The translations under genes and the position numbers were made by a program. Shown here one piece after another: positions 47,662-58,090 of a DNA stretch of 64,000 nt; position 1 is the first letter of the stretch; each line of letters begins with the position of its first letter. The notes under the pieces were generated by a model. The model had not been told where the DNA came from and ran no database searches. It saw nothing but the letters and a program-made list of their open reading frames with translations. This DNA is from Halothiobacillus neapolitanus c2. GTDB lineage: Bacteria > Pseudomonadota > Gammaproteobacteria > Halothiobacillales > Halothiobacillaceae. The stretch spans positions 2,065,501 through 2,129,500 of the forward strand of contig NC_013422.1 of assembly GCF_000024765.1 (NCBI RefSeq), written 5' to 3'.

Positions 47662-50600
47662 ATGGCGCCCACCAGAACCGTTCCATTCGTCGCTCCGAAA
47701 TCATCGAACGACCCGCTATTCCTCCGCAGTGCCAGCTTTATCGGCACAGCCTTCAGCTTGGCCGAATTTGCCCGGCGCACCCCGCAGGCACTTTTGGTCA
47801 TCACGCCCGACAGCCGTCAAGCCAACGAGTTGGCCGAGGCGCTGGCTTTATTCGACTTCCCTGCGGATATTTTCCCTGACTGGGAGGTGTTGCCCTACGA
47901 TCGCTTCTCGCCGCATCAGGACCTGATTTCCGACCGGCTCGCCCGACTCTGGCATTTGCCGCGCACGCAAAGTGGTATCACTCTGATCGCCGCGCCAACC
48001 GTGTTACAGCGTCTGGCACCGCCTTCGTTCGTCACCGGCCACGGTTTTTTGCTCAAGGCAGGCGACACCCTCGATCGTGAGGCCTACCGCCAGCAACTCA
48101 CCGATGCGGGGTATCTGGCAGTTAGCCAAGTGGTGCAACCCGGCGAATTTGCGCTGCGCGGCGGACTGATCGATGTGTTCCCAATGGGCATGAGCCAGCC
48201 GGTGCGGATCGATCTGTTCGACGATGAAATTGAAACTCTGCGGCTGTTTGATCCGGAAACCCAACGCTCGGCCGATCCGGTCGCAGAAATCACCCTGCTT
48301 CCCGCGCGTGAGTTCCCGCTCAACGAAGAAGGCATTGCCCTGTTTCGCCGTAATTGGCGCAACCGCTTCGAGGGTGATCCGACCCGCAGCCCTGTGTACA
48401 AACAAATCAGCGAGGGCTTGATTCCGGCGGGCATCGAAACCTATCTGCCTTTATTTTTTGAACATACGGGTACCCTGTTCGACTATCTGCCCAAAGACGC
48501 CCTGTTGTTTACGCTGCCCGGCGTCGATGAGGCATTAGCCAATTTCATCGAAGACACCATCGCCCGCTTTACCCAACGCGCCGGGGATGTCAGCCACCCA
48601 ATCCTACGACCAGACGAGCTTTATCAAACTGCCGAGCAATACCAGCAACAGATAAAAAGCTGGCCGCGGCTGATCACGCTGGATACAAACGACCCGACCA
48701 TGCCGCAGGCCATCGTCCTGCCACATCAACCGCTGCCGCCCATGAGCGCGCCGGCACCCCGCTTGGCGCAACGAGGAGAAGCCGAGCTCCTCGGTCTAAC
48801 AACATTTATAGAGACCTTCACCGGACGTGTTCTGGTGACGGCGGAAAGCCCGGGCCGACGCGAAGCCTTGGGCGAATTACTACAAAAAGCAGCGCACCCC
48901 GTCACTGTTTTCGAACACTTTGGGGATTGGTTGCGCAGCGATGCGGGTCTGGGATTGCTGGTCTCACCCATCGAACACGGGGCCATCATCCATCTGCCCG
49001 ATGCGCCCGTCGCGCTGGTGACCGAAACCGATCTTTTTGCTGAACGCGTGGCACAGCGCCGCAAATCCAGCGCGCGCACCCGCGATGCCGACGCGCTGAT
49101 CAACAACTTAAACGAACTGGCCGAAGGCGCACCCGTGGTGCATGAAACCCACGGCGTCGGGCGATTTGGTGGCTTAGTCACGCTGGAAATGAACGGGCTG
49201 GCGCAGGAGTTTCTGATCCTGTATTACGCCGGAGACGACAAGCTCTACGTACCCGTTTCTTCACTGGAGCTCATTTCCCGCTACACCGGCGGCAGTGAAG
49301 AAACCGCGCCGCTGCATAGGCTTGGCAGCGGCCAGTGGGAAAAGGCCCGCAAGCGCGCCGCCGAACAGGTACGCGATGTGGCCGCCGAACTACTGGACAT
49401 TCACGCCCGGCGCGCCGCCAAACGCGGGCAGGCGCAGCCCACGCCCGAGGAAGAATACGCCCGATTCGCCAATAATTTTGCCTTTGAAACCACGCCCGAT
49501 CAGCAATTGGCGATCGATAGTGTGCTGGCAGACATGGCACGCACGCAACCGATGGATCGGGTGGTATGCGGCGATGTCGGTTTCGGCAAAACGGAAGTCG
49601 CCATGCGGGCGGCCTTCGTGGCCGTGATGAATGGCAAACAGGTCGCCGTGCTGGTGCCGACCACGCTGTTGGCCGAACAGCATTTGCGTAATTTCCGCGA
49701 CCGTTTCGCCGGCTGGCCGATCAACATCGAAGGCCTATCCCGCATGAGCAATGCCAAAAAAACCACCGAAGTGCTGGCCAGCGTGGCATCCGGCAAGGTT
49801 GATGTGGTTATCGGCACGCACAAGCTGCTCAGCGACCATTTGGATTTCAAGGAACTGGGCTTGGTCATCATTGACGAGGAACAACGGTTTGGCGTACGCC
49901 ACAAGGAACAGCTCAAGCGCCTGCGCGCCGAGGTCGATCTACTGACTCTCACGGCTACGCCGATTCCACGCACCCTGAACATGGCGCTCTCCGGGATACG
50001 GGATCTGTCGATCATCGCCACGCCGCCGCGTGAACGGCTGTCGGTCAAAACCCTGCTCTTGCGCTGGGATGATGCCCAGATTCGCGAAGCGGTACAGCGC
50101 GAACTCAAGCGCGGCGGACAGGTGTATTTTCTGCATAACGAGGTGCGCAGCATCGAGCGGATGGCCAAGCAATTGGCCGATCTGATTCCCGAAGCGCGGA
50201 TTGCCGTTGCCCACGGCCAGCTCTCGGAGCGCGGGCTGGAGCAGATCATGGCCGATTTCTATCATCAGCGGTTCAATGTCCTGCTTTCGACCACCATCAT
50301 CGAATCGGGCATCGACGTGCCCACCGCCAACACCATTTTGATCAATCGTGCTGATAAATTCGGCCTTGCCCAACTGCACCAATTGCGCGGGCGGGTTGGC
50401 CGGTCGCACCACCGTGCCTATGCCTATCTCATCACGCCGGAACCGGCGCAAATGACCCCCGATGCCGTCAAACGCCTCGATGCCCTGGCGGCACTCGAAG
50501 AACTGGGCGTTGGCTTCACGCTGGCCACACACGATCTGGAAATTCGCGGTGCGGGCGAACTGCTGGGCGATGGTCAATCCGGCCAGATGCATGAAGTCGG

Positions 50601-51141
50601 TTACACGCTGTACATGGACCTGCTCGATCGCGCCGTCAAAGCGCTTAAATCGGGCAAACAACCCGATCTGGCCGGGCCGCTTGAACGCCAGACCAGCGAA
50701 GTCGATCTTGGCCTGCCCGCGCTCATTCCCGCCGATTTCGTCGCCGATGTCCACACGCGCTTGATTCTGTACAAGCGCCTGGCAAACTGCGCCGATCAAA
50801 CCGAGATAGACCGCATGAAAGTCGAGCTGATCGACCGCTTCGGCCTGCTGCCGGATGCCACGCAAACGCTGATCGAAACCCATCGGCTGCGCTTGCTCGC
50901 TCGTGGCATCGGCATCAAGAAAATCGAATGTGCCAGCGGCGGCGCGCGCCTCGTGTTCGGTGAACAGGCCACCATCGATCCGGTCAAACTGGTCAAACTC
51001 ATCCAAACCGAACCGAATCGCTACCGCCTTACCGCCGATACGCTCAAGGTCACACGAGCGGAAAACGAGCCAGCTTGGGATGATCTGCCTGCGCGCAACC
51101 AAGTTATCCAGCAACTCATCAAACAACTGGTAGCCCAATGA
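47662..51141 (+). CDS. mfd: Transcription-repair coupling factor Mfd
   Basis: 1159 aa from ATG 47662 (a longer frame begins upstream but lacks homology; the E. coli protein is 1148 aa). The UvrB-like N-terminal part carries FPDWEVLPYD and the RNA-polymerase-interacting domain lies near 500. The helicase domain has Walker A GDVGFGKT at 637-644 and DEEQ at 738-741, then the TRG motif region and the C-terminal D7. It lifts stalled RNA polymerase off DNA lesions and recruits UvrA. It overlaps the RDD gene by ATGA. Confidence 0.97.
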   Translation: MAPTRTVPFVAPKSSNDPLFLRSASFIGTAFSLAEFARRTPQALLVITPDSRQANELAEALALFDFPADIFPDWEVLPYDRFSPHQDLISDRLARLWHLPRTQSGITLIAAPTVLQRLAPPSFVTGHGFLLKAGDTLDREAYRQQLTDAGYLAVSQVVQPGEFALRGGLIDVFPMGMSQPVRIDLFDDEIETLRLFDPETQRSADPVAEITLLPAREFPLNEEGIALFRRNWRNRFEGDPTRSPVYKQISEGLIPAGIETYLPLFFEHTGTLFDYLPKDALLFTLPGVDEALANFIEDTIARFTQRAGDVSHPILRPDELYQTAEQYQQQIKSWPRLITLDTNDPTMPQAIVLPHQPLPPMSAPAPRLAQRGEAELLGLTTFIETFTGRVLVTAESPGRREALGELLQKAAHPVTVFEHFGDWLRSDAGLGLLVSPIEHGAIIHLPDAPVALVTETDLFAERVAQRRKSSARTRDADALINNLNELAEGAPVVHETHGVGRFGGLVTLEMNGLAQEFLILYYAGDDKLYVPVSSLELISRYTGGSEETAPLHRLGSGQWEKARKRAAEQVRDVAAELLDIHARRAAKRGQAQPTPEEEYARFANNFAFETTPDQQLAIDSVLADMARTQPMDRVVCGDVGFGKTEVAMRAAFVAVMNGKQVAVLVPTTLLAEQHLRNFRDRFAGWPINIEGLSRMSNAKKTTEVLASVASGKVDVVIGTHKLLSDHLDFKELGLVIIDEEQRFGVRHKEQLKRLRAEVDLLTLTATPIPRTLNMALSGIRDLSIIATPPRERLSVKTLLLRWDDAQIREAVQRELKRGGQVYFLHNEVRSIERMAKQLADLIPEARIAVAHGQLSERGLEQIMADFYHQRFNVLLSTTIIESGIDVPTANTILINRADKFGLAQLHQLRGRVGRSHHRAYAYLITPEPAQMTPDAVKRLDALAALEELGVGFTLATHDLEIRGAGELLGDGQSGQMHEVGYTLYMDLLDRAVKALKSGKQPDLAGPLERQTSEVDLGLPALIPADFVADVHTRLILYKRLANCADQTEIDRMKVELIDRFGLLPDATQTLIETHRLRLLARGIGIKKIECASGGARLVFGEQATIDPVKLVKLIQTEPNRYRLTADTLKVTRAENEPAWDDLPARNQVIQQLIKQLVAQ

Positions 51142-51608
51142 ACCCGCCAGCCAGCCTATGGCGCCGGGCTGCCGCTTTGTTTTACGACAGCCTGTTCGTG
51201 TTTGCCGTGTTGATGTTGGCTACGCTGATCGTGTTGCCACTGAATGGTGGGCAGGCCATGCCGCAATCCGGCCCGCTTGCCTGGGCCTATCACGTCTATC
51301 TTGTGGCCTGGGTCGGGGCCTATTTCAGCCTGTTCTGGTGTGTCGGCGGACAGACGCCGGGCATGAAGGTCTGGCATATTCAGGTCGTTATTCCCGCACC
51401 GTGTTTACGCACCGCCTCCCTTCGTTTTCTCGGTGGCGGATTGAGTTTTCTGCTACTGGGAATTCCATTCTGGCTGGCGCAAGCCGATCGTGAAAAACGC
51501 AGCCTGATCGATCGCATTCTGGGCAGCCGCGTAATTCATCTACCCAAACCCACCGGGCGAACACGAACCAAAGCAACATTCAAACCAAAAGACAAGGATG
51601 AGACATAG
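51138..51608 (+). CDS. RDD family membrane protein
   Basis: 156 aa with about three membrane helices (residues 14-34, 52-72 and 94-112). The first Arg-Asp-type motif is RRAAALFYDSLFVF and the later FWCVGGQTPGMKVWHIQV is the RDD signature. The function of the family is unknown; some members act in ion transport. Translation is likely coupled to mfd. Confidence 0.87.
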   Translation: MNPPASLWRRAAALFYDSLFVFAVLMLATLIVLPLNGGQAMPQSGPLAWAYHVYLVAWVGAYFSLFWCVGGQTPGMKVWHIQVVIPAPCLRTASLRFLGGGLSFLLLGIPFWLAQADREKRSLIDRILGSRVIHLPKPTGRTRTKATFKPKDKDET

Positions 51609-51620
51609 CATAATCGGCTT

Positions 51621-51661
51621 AACACCCTCGCCCCTGCCCCTCTCCCATCAAGGGAGAGGGG
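51621..51661. repeat. Intergenic palindromic repeat, copy 1
   Basis: The palindrome CCCCTCTCCC-ATCAA-GGGAGAGGGG at 51637-51661 is preceded by AACACCCTCGCCCCTG. An inverted copy of the whole 41-bp unit lies at 59962-60002. It stands between the convergent RDD gene and recD. It can form a 10-bp hairpin in RNA, so it may also end transcription. Confidence 0.7.
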
Positions 51662-51684
51662 TTACACATCGTGTCATAAACAAA

Positions 51685-51724
51685 CACGCTTCCTCCTGTG
51701 TAAAAGGGAGAATGAGGGGGATTT
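51685..51724. repeat. Second repeat type, G-rich tail copy 1
   Basis: ACGCTTCCTCC-TGTGTAAAAGGGAGAATGAGGGGGATTT, related in the same orientation to 60095-60130. The two repeat types therefore occur together at both places. Confidence 0.5.
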
Positions 51725-51774
51725 AATACGCCTTGCACTCTGCAAGAAAGATCAATTGAAAATCAATCAGCCGA

Positions 51775-53925
51775 TTAATCATCCAAGCGCGCCAATTTCG
51801 CCCCCAACTGACCCGACCGCTGCACCCGACTGGCAATACCTTGTTTCAGAACGGTGAACGTCGTATCCGTTGGTGCCGAAACTAAAGTGAAGCGGTGACG
51901 GGCGCGGGTAATCGCGGTGTAGATCAGCTCACGGGTCAGCACAGGATTGGGCATGGCGGGCAGCACCAGCACGCTGTGATCGAATTCCGAACCCTGAGCT
52001 TTGTGCACGGTCAATGCGAAGGCGGTCTCGCAGGCGGTCAATCGTCCCGGCGCAATCCAGCGAATCGGCGACTCACCTTTTTCGATGATTTCATTCACGA
52101 AGGCCACCCGAAGCGATGGCGGGCTTTGAGGCGATTCGGGATTGACATAGGGCAAGGTGATTCCGATTTCGCCATTAGCCAGACGCAGCGCGGGATCGTT
52201 TCTCGTCACCATGATCGGACGGCCGATATACCAATCGCCCGTCACCGCCAACGCGCCCGAACGCCGCAACATGTCTTCGATCCAGCGGTTGAGCCCCGTC
52301 ACGCCATATGGCCCGTGTCGCAAAGCACACAACACCTGTGCTTTGTTGTGTGCTGCGAAAATGGCCGAGGCACGCGCGTCCTGATTCTCTGCCGAGAGGG
52401 GCTCATTCAACGCTGCGAGCCAAGGCGCCAAGGATTCTTGAACGATGCGGCGCAATGGCTGATGCCCGGCGGCGTCGGCAACCAAGCGCACGGATGCTTG
52501 TTCCTTATTTGTTCTCAACAGGGTCAATGCTCCGGAGGCATCTCCCGCGTTCACGCAGCGCGCCAGTGCGCCGATATCGCTGGCCGAATCGAAGCGATAA
52601 CTGTGGTGGAGTTGTACGGCAGCCTGTGCCAATGCGGCATCGGTAACAATCGACTTGTTGGTTTCGGAGTCGGGCAGCGTCTGCCCCGTTGTGGCGGCCA
52701 ACCAGTTCCGCGTTTCAGCCGTGTAGGCATCCGGCGCAATCACCGAACTCAGCTCACCCAACACCGCCCCCGGTTCGACCGAAGCCAGTTGATCCTTATC
52801 ACCCAGCAGAACAAGCTGGGTCGTTTCATCCAGCGAAGCGAGCAGCTTTGCCATCAACTCCACGCCGATCATGGAAGCCTCGTCGACCACCACCACATCG
52901 GCAGGCAAGGGATTCTCAGCTCGATAAACCGGATGGATCTGATTCGGGCGCACCCCGATCAGACGATGCACCGTTTCGACTGTATCCGGCAGCGCCTTGC
53001 GCAGATCGGGAAACGCCGCATCAAACGGGGCCAGTAAGGCGTCCATCTGTCCCAAGATGGATTGAAGCAATCGGGCGGCGGCTTTGCCCGTTGGCGCACA
53101 CAACCGAATACGGCGTGGTGGCAAACCCGCCTCCAGCGCACGCATTTGCTCGAGCAGCAGGAACTTCACCACCGTGGTCGTTTTCCCCGTGCCCGGCCCG
53201 CCGGTAATCAAGGAAAAACGCCGACGAATCGCTACTGCACAAGCAATTTTCTGCCAATCCGGCTGAGCAATCGTGGATGGAAACAAGGCATCAAGAATGT
53301 GTCGGATCGGCTCTGCAGGCAATGCATCGGGCGTTAAGCGCGACCGCAGAGCGGCGACAATGCCCTGCTCCTGTTGCCAGTAGCGTCGAAGATAAAGTAG
53401 CCCTCCCTCGCGGACGAAGGGCGGGTTAGACTGTTCTGAAGTCGGTGCCCCGAGTATTGATGACCCATGTATCGATGATTCAGGACGCTGCAAAACCACC
53501 CCGGGGCAGGAATCCAATGCCGCTTGCCAACCGGTCAGCGTCACGCCCTGCAAAAGATCCGCAGGGGTAAATCGAGGCACAGCCTGAATATCATTGCCGC
53601 GCCCGTCGCCCGACGGGATCCTGAGCAAGGATTTGGCATCAATCAGACAAGCATTCATATCAAGGCAGACATGCCCTTGACCGGCTTGATGACTTGCCAG
53701 AACCAATGCCAGCAGTGCCGGGGCTGAAATATCCGCAGCGTGATTAAGAACCAACCCGGCCACGGCACGATCAATCGACCGCATCCACCCGGCAGCGACC
53801 CATTCATCCAGAATGTCCAGCAGTTCCGCTGATGGACGCCTCGAAGTCAGATTGATCGGCGCCGAGTCCGAAGGCTGATCCAGATCGAATGCCATCTGCT
53901 TCGCATAAGGGCGGTTCATGCCCAT
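51775..53925 (-). CDS. recD: Exodeoxyribonuclease V alpha chain RecD
   Basis: 716 aa from the ATG at 53925; the third codon is also ATG and would overlap the recB stop as ATGA. Walker A GGPGTGKT ends at about Lys248; the helicase motifs CAPTGKAAARL, VVDEASMIGVE, LLGDKDQLASVEPGAVLGEL and the C-terminal LTVHKAQGSEFD are intact. It is the 5'-3' helicase subunit of RecBCD. Upstream is recB with no gap; recC is not in the window. Confidence 0.95.
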   Translation of the reverse strand: MGMNRPYAKQMAFDLDQPSDSAPINLTSRRPSAELLDILDEWVAAGWMRSIDRAVAGLVLNHAADISAPALLALVLASHQAGQGHVCLDMNACLIDAKSLLRIPSGDGRGNDIQAVPRFTPADLLQGVTLTGWQAALDSCPGVVLQRPESSIHGSSILGAPTSEQSNPPFVREGGLLYLRRYWQQEQGIVAALRSRLTPDALPAEPIRHILDALFPSTIAQPDWQKIACAVAIRRRFSLITGGPGTGKTTTVVKFLLLEQMRALEAGLPPRRIRLCAPTGKAAARLLQSILGQMDALLAPFDAAFPDLRKALPDTVETVHRLIGVRPNQIHPVYRAENPLPADVVVVDEASMIGVELMAKLLASLDETTQLVLLGDKDQLASVEPGAVLGELSSVIAPDAYTAETRNWLAATTGQTLPDSETNKSIVTDAALAQAAVQLHHSYRFDSASDIGALARCVNAGDASGALTLLRTNKEQASVRLVADAAGHQPLRRIVQESLAPWLAALNEPLSAENQDARASAIFAAHNKAQVLCALRHGPYGVTGLNRWIEDMLRRSGALAVTGDWYIGRPIMVTRNDPALRLANGEIGITLPYVNPESPQSPPSLRVAFVNEIIEKGESPIRWIAPGRLTACETAFALTVHKAQGSEFDHSVLVLPAMPNPVLTRELIYTAITRARHRFTLVSAPTDTTFTVLKQGIASRVQRSGQLGAKLARLDD

Positions 53926-56900
53926 GCCTCCATACGAACCGGATGAGCGCCATTCGGGGAAACGTCATCCATCAGCAGCGCATCCATCGCAGCGATCACG
54001 GTCGGATTCGCCGGCGAGAAGTACACACCCTGCCCCGGGCTGTCGATACCACGAACGAACAGATACAGCGCTCCGCCGAGATGGACGGCCGGGTCGTAAT
54101 TGGGCAGACGATCCTGCAAGTGTCGATGCAAGGCGGTTAGATACAACACCATCTGCAGGTCGTAGCGGGCGGCCAGCATGGCGTCAACCAAATGCTCTGG
54201 CGCATAGTCTTCCGGTGAATCGCCCAACCAGTTCGACTTGTAATCGAGTATGTAAAACCGACCATCGGCTTCGAATACCAAGTCCATAAATCCCTTGATC
54301 TGCCCTTCAAGATATTGGGCGGTGAGCAGCGGTCGCATCTGGCCGGGGTGAACATGCGCGCACAGCAATGCATCAATAGAACTTGTCTGAGTTTGAGCTA
54401 CAGGCAGCCAGAACTCCTGCTCGATCTGGTATCTCGACACGTCCGCCAATCGTCGAGATGGCGTGGTTACCAAGGACAACGTCAATATCCGAAGCACCAA
54501 CTCGGCCAGCGTACTTTGCTGATCTTCTGTCAGCGTCGATGCGAGTTGGCGAACCAGGTTCAAACTGAACTCGAAGTTCGCCGACTGGTTGAACCCCGCC
54601 TCCCCCGCTCGCTCAAGCAGGCTGTGTAGCAGCGTCCCGAACGTGGTGCCGCGCGGCAGGTGGCTGATGCGTGCGGACAATGATTGCGGATCGAAGCGGT
54701 GGGTCTGGGGCAGATCAAGCGACTCCTCGACCGTGCCGGTTTGTGACAGCACATCCCTCAATTGCTCTTGCTTCGCGGTTTCCGGCACGGCGACATCCGA
54801 TTCATGCAGGGCATGAGTCAAACCACTGAAACTGCTGATTCGCCAATGGCTATCCACCCGTCGTTTGGCCGTTCGCGCAGGGGGTAAACTATCTTCTACA
54901 GGGGCAACGAAGCGTGCGTGCGTAATCGATGGGGGCGGCTCGATGGTCACGCCCGCTTGAGCGTCGAGATCAGTCAATGCGGCCTCGAAACTTGCAATAA
55001 ACTCATCATTTCCCTGAAGCCTCAACACATGCCCCAAGCCGGATTCATGCTGATTGGGCTGCTTGCCCGCGCCGAATTTGACCGGCCCCAGCGCCAAGGT
55101 ACACGCTGACTCAGCTCGTGTGAGCGCGACATAAATCAGCCTTACGCTCTCGGTCATCTGCGCCTCATGCTCCGCCGCGATGGCTTCGGGGAACTCGCCC
55201 AGACTCATACCGCGCCCGGTGCTCGTTCGCCAGGGTGTCGCCGTGCTGTTTTTATTCGCTTCTTTGGGGCGAATCAGGGGCAAGAAGGGCAAATAAACCA
55301 CAGGATATTGCAGGCCTTTGGCGGAATGGATCGTGATGATGCGCACCAGATGCTCATCCTGCTCCAGTCTGAGCTCATGCTCGGCTTCGTTATCGCTGAC
55401 GGCCTGCGCATACCGTTGCAGCAGGGCATCCAATCCTGCCAATTGCGCCTGTTCATTCTGCGCCCAATCTGCCAGATGCAAGAGGTTTGTCAGCCGCCGC
55501 TCGCCCGAACGATCCGGCAGCGGCGCGGCCAACAATCGGGCCGGAATATGATAGTCATGCATGAGCTGATACACAGCCGCAAGAATGCCCTGATGCCGCG
55601 TGATACGCTGGTAGGCCATGAATCTCGATGTATCTTCATCCAGTCGGGCATCGTTACGAACGGCATCGAGTTCGCCCCAATGGCGCGCGAAACTTGACGA
55701 ACCCAACGCCGCACGAAGCCGGTCCTGACGTTGCGGCTCGGCAATCGCCAACAGCCAGCGGTGAAAATCCGCCGCTTCCTCCGTTGCGAACAGTCGATGC
55801 CGGTCAGATAAATACACGCTCTTGATGCCGCGACGAATGAGCGACTGTTGCAGTACCGCGGCCTGATCGCCCGTGGACACCAGAATCGCAATATCCTGCG
55901 GGCGCAAGGCTGTCATTGCGCCCTCGGCATCAAAAAATGCACAATCGCCAACCTGCGCCGCATTGAGACTCGAAGTGATGGCCTCGGCGGTATGCTCCGC
56001 CATTTGCTCAACAAAATGACCCGCCGCCAGCAGCGAATCGCGCGGCAAAGCCCAACCCGTCAGGGGGGGACACGGCTGCCACTCACCGGCTTCATTGCGC
56101 CGTTGCAAACGGCGAGCCTTTCCTCGCGCGCTGACGCGAATGAAGGGCAACGGATTGCCTTCATCCGTTTTATGTCCAAAGGCACCCGATGGCTGGCGGT
56201 CTGCGCGCTCGAAGACATAATTCACCGCTGCGACCAGTTCCGGCGTGGAGCGATAATTGGCATCAAGCGTGTAATGCCGACCTTGCGTCGCCTCGCGGGC
56301 GGCAAGGTAGCTGAACATGTCCGCGCCCCGAAAACGGTAGATCGATTGCTTCGGATCACCAATCAGAATCATCGTACCCGCTTGTCCCGCAGCCTCGCCA
56401 TTCCCGCCGATTCGGAACACCCGATCGAAAATGCGGTATTGCAACGGATCGGTATCCTGAAACTCGTCGATCATCGCCACGGGAAATTGCGTGCGGATTG
56501 TGTCCGCGAGTTGCTGGCCTTCAGCACCCGTCAATGCGCGATCAAGGTTCAACAGAATATCGTCAAATCCCATTTCGGCATTTTGTTGCAACACCGTATC
56601 GATGCGATCACGCACCCAGAATGCGGCGTGGGCCAACAAGCGGATCGCCGACTGCTCACGGCCGTGACGAGCAGCCTCCATCGCAACCGGCCATGCAGAA
56701 AAAACCGCCAACGCGGGATGAAACGGTCGTTCAAGTTTCTTGTTGAATTTGGGTTGGGTGAGAAACTTGAATACATCAATTGGCAGCGGCTCGCCGGTTT
56801 GTGCCCACAGATCGAGGCTATCCCAAAGAGTTGAGAAGTCCGTCAATTTGGATAACGTTCTGTGCGAAGTGCCACTCAACGCACTCATAATGGGCAACCA

Positions 56901-57695
56901 GGCATCCTTCAAAGTCTCAGCATGCTTTGACCAAGCCTGTCGTGCATCTTGCTCCGCTTGCTGGGCTTGAGTATCCAGTTCGGCGATGTCGGCCACCATC
57001 GCAAAAAAATCAAGTGCCGCAGGATCAACCGGTTTGCCATCCACAAACAGCGGTGCACCATCACGCGACAGCAGCCCGTTGAGCTTTTGAGTCAATGCGG
57101 AAGGTCCGCCCAGCAGATTCGCCACGGAAAGCGCCTGAGCAGGTGGCAACGCATAAATATAATGACGCCAATAATCCTGCACAGCCTGATCGACAACCGG
57201 TGTCAACGATGTGCGCACCGTCTGTTCGAACAAGGCCCGACTATGGAAAGCATGCTCGTTCAGCATCCGCTGACACCAGCCATGAATCGTGAAAATCGCC
57301 GCTTCATCCATCCAGTTGGCTGCCATTTCAAGGCGACGGGCGGCGGCAAGACGTTCTTCTGAAGTTGGAAACGCCGCTCTTAAATCAAGTAAATACGGAT
57401 CAACCGCAATAGGATCGAGTTCAGAACCGGCTTCGGAGAAAATGCGGTACGCCTCAAACAACCGTGCGCGAATCCGATCCCGCAACTCATCGGCGGCGGC
57501 ATCGGTAAAGGTGGTCACCAGAATTTGCGGCGGCATCAACGGTTCTGTGCCATGCCCCAAAACCAAACGGACATAAAGCAAGGCAATCGTGAACGTTTTA
57601 CCCGTACCCGCACTGGCCTCAATCAATCGACTACCGGCGAATGGAAACGTCAGCGGATTGAGTGGCAAGGGCATATTTGACTTACTCAGGGGCAC
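53916..57695 (-). CDS. recB: Exodeoxyribonuclease V beta chain RecB
   Basis: 1259 aa from GTG 57695, which has AAAGGA six bases upstream; a later ATG at 57674 lacks a good site. Walker A EASAGTGKT at residues 26-34, UvrD-type helicase motifs (VAMIDEFQDTDPLQYRIFD, TIHSAKGLQYPVVYLPF), and the C-terminal nuclease FMDLVFEADGRF...DYKSNWLG with Asp1151 and Lys1153 are present. It is the 3'-5' helicase and nuclease of RecBCD. The start lies 2 bases after the Doc-toxin stop, so they are in one transcript; recC is absent from its usual position. Confidence 0.95.
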   Translation of the reverse strand: MPLSKSNMPLPLNPLTFPFAGSRLIEASAGTGKTFTIALLYVRLVLGHGTEPLMPPQILVTTFTDAAADELRDRIRARLFEAYRIFSEAGSELDPIAVDPYLLDLRAAFPTSEERLAAARRLEMAANWMDEAAIFTIHGWCQRMLNEHAFHSRALFEQTVRTSLTPVVDQAVQDYWRHYIYALPPAQALSVANLLGGPSALTQKLNGLLSRDGAPLFVDGKPVDPAALDFFAMVADIAELDTQAQQAEQDARQAWSKHAETLKDAWLPIMSALSGTSHRTLSKLTDFSTLWDSLDLWAQTGEPLPIDVFKFLTQPKFNKKLERPFHPALAVFSAWPVAMEAARHGREQSAIRLLAHAAFWVRDRIDTVLQQNAEMGFDDILLNLDRALTGAEGQQLADTIRTQFPVAMIDEFQDTDPLQYRIFDRVFRIGGNGEAAGQAGTMILIGDPKQSIYRFRGADMFSYLAAREATQGRHYTLDANYRSTPELVAAVNYVFERADRQPSGAFGHKTDEGNPLPFIRVSARGKARRLQRRNEAGEWQPCPPLTGWALPRDSLLAAGHFVEQMAEHTAEAITSSLNAAQVGDCAFFDAEGAMTALRPQDIAILVSTGDQAAVLQQSLIRRGIKSVYLSDRHRLFATEEAADFHRWLLAIAEPQRQDRLRAALGSSSFARHWGELDAVRNDARLDEDTSRFMAYQRITRHQGILAAVYQLMHDYHIPARLLAAPLPDRSGERRLTNLLHLADWAQNEQAQLAGLDALLQRYAQAVSDNEAEHELRLEQDEHLVRIITIHSAKGLQYPVVYLPFLPLIRPKEANKNSTATPWRTSTGRGMSLGEFPEAIAAEHEAQMTESVRLIYVALTRAESACTLALGPVKFGAGKQPNQHESGLGHVLRLQGNDEFIASFEAALTDLDAQAGVTIEPPPSITHARFVAPVEDSLPPARTAKRRVDSHWRISSFSGLTHALHESDVAVPETAKQEQLRDVLSQTGTVEESLDLPQTHRFDPQSLSARISHLPRGTTFGTLLHSLLERAGEAGFNQSANFEFSLNLVRQLASTLTEDQQSTLAELVLRILTLSLVTTPSRRLADVSRYQIEQEFWLPVAQTQTSSIDALLCAHVHPGQMRPLLTAQYLEGQIKGFMDLVFEADGRFYILDYKSNWLGDSPEDYAPEHLVDAMLAARYDLQMVLYLTALHRHLQDRLPNYDPAVHLGGALYLFVRGIDSPGQGVYFSPANPTVIAAMDALLMDDVSPNGAHPVRMEAWA

Positions 57696-57697
57696 AA

Positions 57698-58090
57698 TTA
57701 GTCCTTTGCGGAAGAATAACGCTCGAACCACTGAGAAAGGATGCGTTCGTCAATGGCGCCAGCGGCTAGTTGTTCATACATCAATACCGCCTCGGGCTCC
57801 GGCGCATTGAGTGTGCAACCGTTTAACTCAAGGAATACAGCGGCAATGGTGAATGCAATGCGTTTATTACCATCGACAAAAGGATGATTGCGCACTAGGC
57901 CGAAACTGTAGGATGAGGCGAGTTCAAATAAAGACACGCCAGGCTCGTACACAGCACGCTGCTTCGGGCGCGCCAGAGCCGAATCGAGAAGATCGGGATC
58001 ACGCACACCCGACAAACCACCGTGCTCGGCCAGCAGCATCTTGTGGACAGCAAACACCACCTCCGGCAACACCCAAACCGGATCGCTCAT
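57698..58090 (-). CDS. Doc-type death-on-curing toxin (Fic fold)
   Basis: 130 aa, the usual Doc length. The catalytic loop HPFVDGNKR at residues 69-77 fits the Doc consensus HxFx(D/N)(A/G)NKR with the active His69. In phage P1 the Doc kinase phosphorylates EF-Tu Thr382 and stops translation. Overlaps the AbrB-like gene by ATGA and recB begins 2 bases after its stop, so toxin and RecB translation could be linked. Confidence 0.9.
   Translation of the reverse strand: MSDPVWVLPEVVFAVHKMLLAEHGGLSGVRDPDLLDSALARPKQRAVYEPGVSLFELASSYSFGLVRNHPFVDGNKRIAFTIAAVFLELNGCTLNAPEPEAVLMYEQLAAGAIDERILSQWFERYSSAKD

Noticed and set aside
51895-53037. A 380-codon open frame antisense to recD
   Set aside because: Rich in Arg, His, Gln and Gly as expected for the reverse frame of recD; recD itself has clear motifs.
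55848-56834. A 328-codon open frame antisense to recB
   Set aside because: recB helicase motifs run through the same bases; the reverse frame has none.
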